Below, in pieces: positions 4,883-7,217 of a DNA stretch of 7,217 bases. The DNA is taken from assembly GCA_016196785.1 (NCBI GenBank), contig JACPXA010000246.1:1-7217 (forward strand), in the 5' to 3' direction. Below the pieces are notes generated by a model that was not told the DNA's origin, ran no database searches, and was given only the letters and a program-made list of their open reading frames with translations. The number at the start of each line of letters is the position of its first letter. Within the stretch, counting starts at the first letter, position 1. The translations under genes were made by a program, and so were the position numbers. Origin of the DNA: Elusimicrobiota bacterium. GTDB lineage: Bacteria > Elusimicrobiota > Elusimicrobia > 2-01-FULL-59-12 > JACPXA01.

Positions 4883-6532
4883 ATGTATTCACATTATAAA
4901 AACAGATCGTATCGTAATGATGTTATTGACGAATCAGACATCATAGTGGCTTTAAGAGACACTAATGAGTGGTGGGAAAGCCACGAAATTTCAAAAAAAG
5001 ACCTGCCGCGTGAGCATCGAGCGGTTTTTTTTCGGGCTCTTGATTTATTGAAAAGTCGTTCTCTCCATCGAGGAATTTTTTTGTCTGGGGTACGAGGTGT
5101 GGGGAAAACCACTATTTTATTGCAATTGGTACGTCGTCTACTCTCCAGTAAAGAGTTAGTGAGTGACTCCAAACAGATTGTCTATCTCTCGCTGGATAAG
5201 AAGATCCTGAAGCGAGTACCCTGGAGAATCTGGTTTTCTTTGTACGAGCATCATTTTAAACCTCGATCAACCGATACCATCTATTTTCTCCTGGACGAGG
5301 TCCACTTTTCAGAGGACTGGGCGGCAGAAATTCGGACACTTCTGTCTGAAAAACCACACTACCGGTTTATCGTCACGGGCAGCGCTAGCAGTACCATCGA
5401 AACGGAGCTCAAAAAATTGGGGGCCCGCCGATGGATTTCTTTACATGTACCAGCGCTCTCGTTTTATGAATATGTGTGGCTGTTTGAGCACGGCGTCGCG
5501 GATGCCGTGAATAACAGTTGCCCTGGCTCTCTTGAGAGTCTCCGATCCCCCGGGGTGTTTGGCGCGTTCTTACAGCATCTCGATGGACTAACTCCAGGGT
5601 TTGAAAAATATCTCCTTCATGGGGGGTTCCCTGAAATGGCGAGAAACCCTCATCTTCCCACCGTCCACCAGTTGATGAACGACGACATTGTTGACAAAGC
5701 CCTTTACCGAGACATGCAGAGGTCGTTTAAAGGGGATATCCTTGAAAGGCTCTTTCTCTATTTGTGCGCCCATCCTGGGTGTTTGCTTGATAAAAGCAAA
5801 GTTGGCAACGAACTGGGGGTCAAACGACAAACCATCGCCAGCTATGTGAGTGCACTCAGGGCAGCTAACCTCGTGTATACCGTTGGGAACATTCAAAAGG
5901 TGTCTGGCAAAAAAGCGTTAAAGGCAAAGGACAAGGTGTACATCGCCGACGCCTCACTTCGCAATGCCATTATGACGCGAGGGCCCAGACTTTTTGAAAT
6001 ACCTGACGAGTTGGGACATGTTGTTGAGACCAGTGTCGCGGATCATTTGGTATGGCATGCGCGGTCAGAAGCCTTGAGGCTCGGATACTGGAGGGAAAAA
6101 GAGGACTGCGAAGTCGATTTTCTGTTGTCCAGTCTGGAGGACCTTGTCACTCTGGTCGAAGTCAAATATCGACAGGACCCTGGGGGGATCACTGAGGGTA
6201 TGCGCCGTTGGAATACCCAATCAAAGGTGACGGCCAATTTCTTGATCACTCGGTACAAGCAAGATGCGATCATTCAGGACGGTTCTCGATGGGGAGTTCG
6301 TGCCCCCGTGATTTTTATCCCAGCCCCCCTGTTCCTTTACGTGTTGGGACGGATACAGTGGCAACAGTACCAAGAGGGGTTTACTAAGGAACCAATGAGG
6401 ACATCCTCTGAAGAGATTTTACAGGTACAGCCCGAGCCATCCACCTCAGCGGGAGAACTAGAGGTGGTCCAGCATCTCCAAGACGTTCCCCCGTCACCCC
6501 CGAGTAAGAAGGAGGAACCGTATGGAAGTTGA
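4883..6532 (+). CDS. AAA_14/DUF4143-family ATPase with winged helix and PD-(D/E)XK-like C-terminal domain
   Basis: Cytoplasmic P-loop ATPase of 549 residues; the family is widespread in accessory regions and its role is unclear. Domains in order: N-terminal lead (1-60); AAA-type ATPase with Walker A GVRGVGKTT (69-77, K75), Walker B IYFLLDEV (D138, E139) and sensor-like VTGSAS (164-169); the family signature LSFYEYV (192-198) and LHGGFPE (245-251); a probable winged helix around 298-333 (VGNELGVKRQTIASYVSAL); then a PD-(D/E)XK-like fold with E382 (VETSVADHL), D412 (VDFLL), and E426/K428 (LVEVKYR). The last 50 or so residues (about 500-549) are Pro/Ser/Glu-rich and look disordered. The start is ATG 4883 behind a strong promoter, though without a clear ribosome binding site. 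Base composition, especially in the first 500 bases, is AT-richer than the biotin genes, which suggests transfer. It overlaps the next gene by 11 bases. Whether the nuclease-like domain cuts DNA cannot be told from sequence. Confidence 0.9.
   Translation: MYSHYKNRSYRNDVIDESDIIVALRDTNEWWESHEISKKDLPREHRAVFFRALDLLKSRSLHRGIFLSGVRGVGKTTILLQLVRRLLSSKELVSDSKQIVYLSLDKKILKRVPWRIWFSLYEHHFKPRSTDTIYFLLDEVHFSEDWAAEIRTLLSEKPHYRFIVTGSASSTIETELKKLGARRWISLHVPALSFYEYVWLFEHGVADAVNNSCPGSLESLRSPGVFGAFLQHLDGLTPGFEKYLLHGGFPEMARNPHLPTVHQLMNDDIVDKALYRDMQRSFKGDILERLFLYLCAHPGCLLDKSKVGNELGVKRQTIASYVSALRAANLVYTVGNIQKVSGKKALKAKDKVYIADASLRNAIMTRGPRLFEIPDELGHVVETSVADHLVWHARSEALRLGYWREKEDCEVDFLLSSLEDLVTLVEVKYRQDPGGITEGMRRWNTQSKVTANFLITRYKQDAIIQDGSRWGVRAPVIFIPAPLFLYVLGRIQWQQYQEGFTKEPMRTSSEEILQVQPEPSTSAGELEVVQHLQDVPPSPPSKKEEPYGS
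6511..6524 (+). promoter_or_regulatory. Strong Shine-Dalgarno site inside the ATPase 3' end
   Basis: GGAGGAA at 6511-6517 is a near-perfect anti-16S match with ideal spacing to the ATG at 6522. It lies within the last codons of the ATPase gene and fixes the start of the small unknown-function gene. Confidence 0.8.
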
Positions 6533-6929
6533 ATTTGCGTTGCTTGCTGATTTTGTCCAGGCGACTTCGGATGGGAAATTGACGGTCGTTGGCGGGAATA
6601 TTGATACCCTATGGGCAGGCACGGAGCCGATTCAACATCCAGTGCTTGGCTTCGCGGTGAAATTTTTACTGAGTCCTGCGGAGGTAGGCCGGGTCCACGA
6701 GGTTGAAATCCTCTTGATCAATGACGATGGTGTTCGAATCACAAGGATTCCCGGTAGCCTCCAGACCCAACGCCCAGAACAAGGATTAAGGGGGAGACGC
6801 CCAGGAGCCTTACTCACGATGAACTTCCACAGCCTTCAGTTCCCGCGATTTGGGAACTATCAATTCGACATCATGGTGAACAATACGTCGTTGAAACAGG
6901 TACCCCTCCGCGTTGCCCAACGCCAGTAA
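6522..6929 (+). CDS. Small conserved protein of unknown function (DUF6941-like)
   Basis: A 135-residue protein without signal peptide or membrane segment, so probably cytoplasmic. The opening pattern ALLADFVQATSDGKLTVVGG (6-25), then a short strand-rich core (HPVLGFAVKFLLSPAEVGR, VEILLINDDG) and a C-terminal FGNYQFDIMVNN strand pair, resembles the family I remember as DUF6941, for which no function is known to me; that family call is from memory and only moderately sure. The start is ATG 6522 with an excellent ribosome binding site, GGAGGAA at 6511-6517, and it overlaps the ATPase stop by 11 bases, so the two may be translationally coupled. Six bases separate it from the next gene. Its strong independent ribosome binding site would also fit a gene that was there before the ATPase gene arrived upstream. 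Confidence 0.8.
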   Translation: MEVEFALLADFVQATSDGKLTVVGGNIDTLWAGTEPIQHPVLGFAVKFLLSPAEVGRVHEVEILLINDDGVRITRIPGSLQTQRPEQGLRGRRPGALLTMNFHSLQFPRFGNYQFDIMVNNTSLKQVPLRVAQRQ

Positions 6930-6935
6930 CCTATC

Positions 6936-7217
6936 ATGGCGTTAACACCATCAACCATGTTAGCGCTGGGAACGCCAGCCCCTGACTTCCAACTGCCGGA
7001 GGTGACATCTGGGAAGACCATCTCGTTAGACAGCTTTACCGGCAAAAAGGCCTTACTCGTCATGTTTATCTGCCAGCACTGTCCCTATGTGCAGCACGTG
7101 AAGGATGAGTTGGCGCGCCTGGGGAAGGATTACGCCGCAAAGAGCGTGGGCCTCGTGGCGATCAGCGCCAATGACGCGGTCAACTATCCGGACGATGCGC
7201 CTGACAAGCTCAAGGCG
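6936..7217 (+). CDS. Thioredoxin-fold redoxin (AhpC/TSA-like), 3' end beyond window
   Basis: The first 94 codons of a cytoplasmic thioredoxin-family protein; no signal peptide is visible. The N-terminal LGTPAPDFQLPEV (11-23) followed by GKTISLDSFTGKKALLVMF is the usual redoxin opening, and the active site is a CxxC, C46-Q-H-C49, within FICQHCPYVQHVKDEL. This HCPYV context defines a bacterial redoxin subgroup of thiol-disulfide oxidoreductases or peroxidase-like proteins. The frame is open to the last base of the window. ATG 6936 gives the expected N-terminus; a second ATG at 6957 would shorten it by seven residues. No strong ribosome binding site stands out. It follows the unknown-function gene by 6 bases on the same strand, so the two are probably co-transcribed. 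The substrate is unknown. Confidence 0.9.
   Translation, partial: MALTPSTMLALGTPAPDFQLPEVTSGKTISLDSFTGKKALLVMFICQHCPYVQHVKDELARLGKDYAAKSVGLVAISANDAVNYPDDAPDKLKA

Noticed and set aside
6441..6467. 7-bp inverted repeat CCACCTC/GAGGTGG near the ATPase 3' end
   Set aside because: The arms are short, the loop is 13 bases and it is coding; not above what chance allows, though it lies upstream of a translation start.
1..7217. CRISPR array, tRNA or rRNA genes, insertion sequence transposase
   Set aside because: No regularly spaced repeats, no cloverleaf-like or ribosomal RNA sequence and no transposase-like protein were seen on either strand.

Overview
The window is a stretch of bacterial chromosome in two visibly different parts. 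Bases 1-4766 are GC-rich and carry a tightly packed, same-strand biotin-synthesis operon: a FabF-like beta-ketoacyl-ACP synthase, bioF, bioD and bioA. Bases from about 4770 onward start with a short, very AT-rich intergenic stretch holding a near-consensus sigma-70 promoter. This drives a large ATPase of the AAA_14/DUF4143 type, followed by a small protein of unknown function and the start of a thioredoxin-fold redoxin. All genes are on the + strand. There are no rRNA, tRNA or CRISPR elements.

The organism is a bacterium with a moderately high-GC genome. The BioA sequence style, the KAS-bioF-bioD-bioA order and the redoxin resemble what I remember of Nitrospirota (Nitrospira-like) genomes. 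This is a low-confidence guess from memory, not a proof.

The biotin genes act in sequence. A pimeloyl thioester (made upstream, perhaps with help from the KAS) is condensed with alanine by BioF to give 8-amino-7-oxononanoate (KAPA). BioA aminates this to 7,8-diaminopelargonate (DAPA). BioD closes the ureido ring to dethiobiotin. BioB, BioC and BioH equivalents are not in this window. The junctions are a 5-base gap (KAS/bioF), a 4-base ATGA overlap (bioF/bioD) and a 1-base TGATG overlap (bioD/bioA), so the genes are probably co-transcribed and translationally coupled.

The most unusual thing here is inside bioD. The gene carries two separate palindromic repeats that are translated in frame. 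One is a 146-bp, full-length imperfect palindrome with 17-bp perfect terminal inverted repeats (2656-2801), which adds about 49 residues to the middle of the enzyme. The other is a C-rich/G-rich hairpin repeat at the very 3' end (3275-3312), which encodes a junk-like C-terminal tail and also supplies the purine-rich stretch before the bioA start. The first resembles in principle the Rickettsia palindromic elements that insert in frame into genes. I do not recognise this family.

Other points of interest: the KAS open frame lacks a recognisable N-terminus, which seems to continue in another frame at bases 1-85 (possible frameshift); its usual GFGGTN motif is changed to GFGGPI; BioA has an Arg/Pro-rich insert flanked by cysteine pairs; and the ATPase gene looks horizontally acquired and overlaps the following unknown gene by 11 bases.
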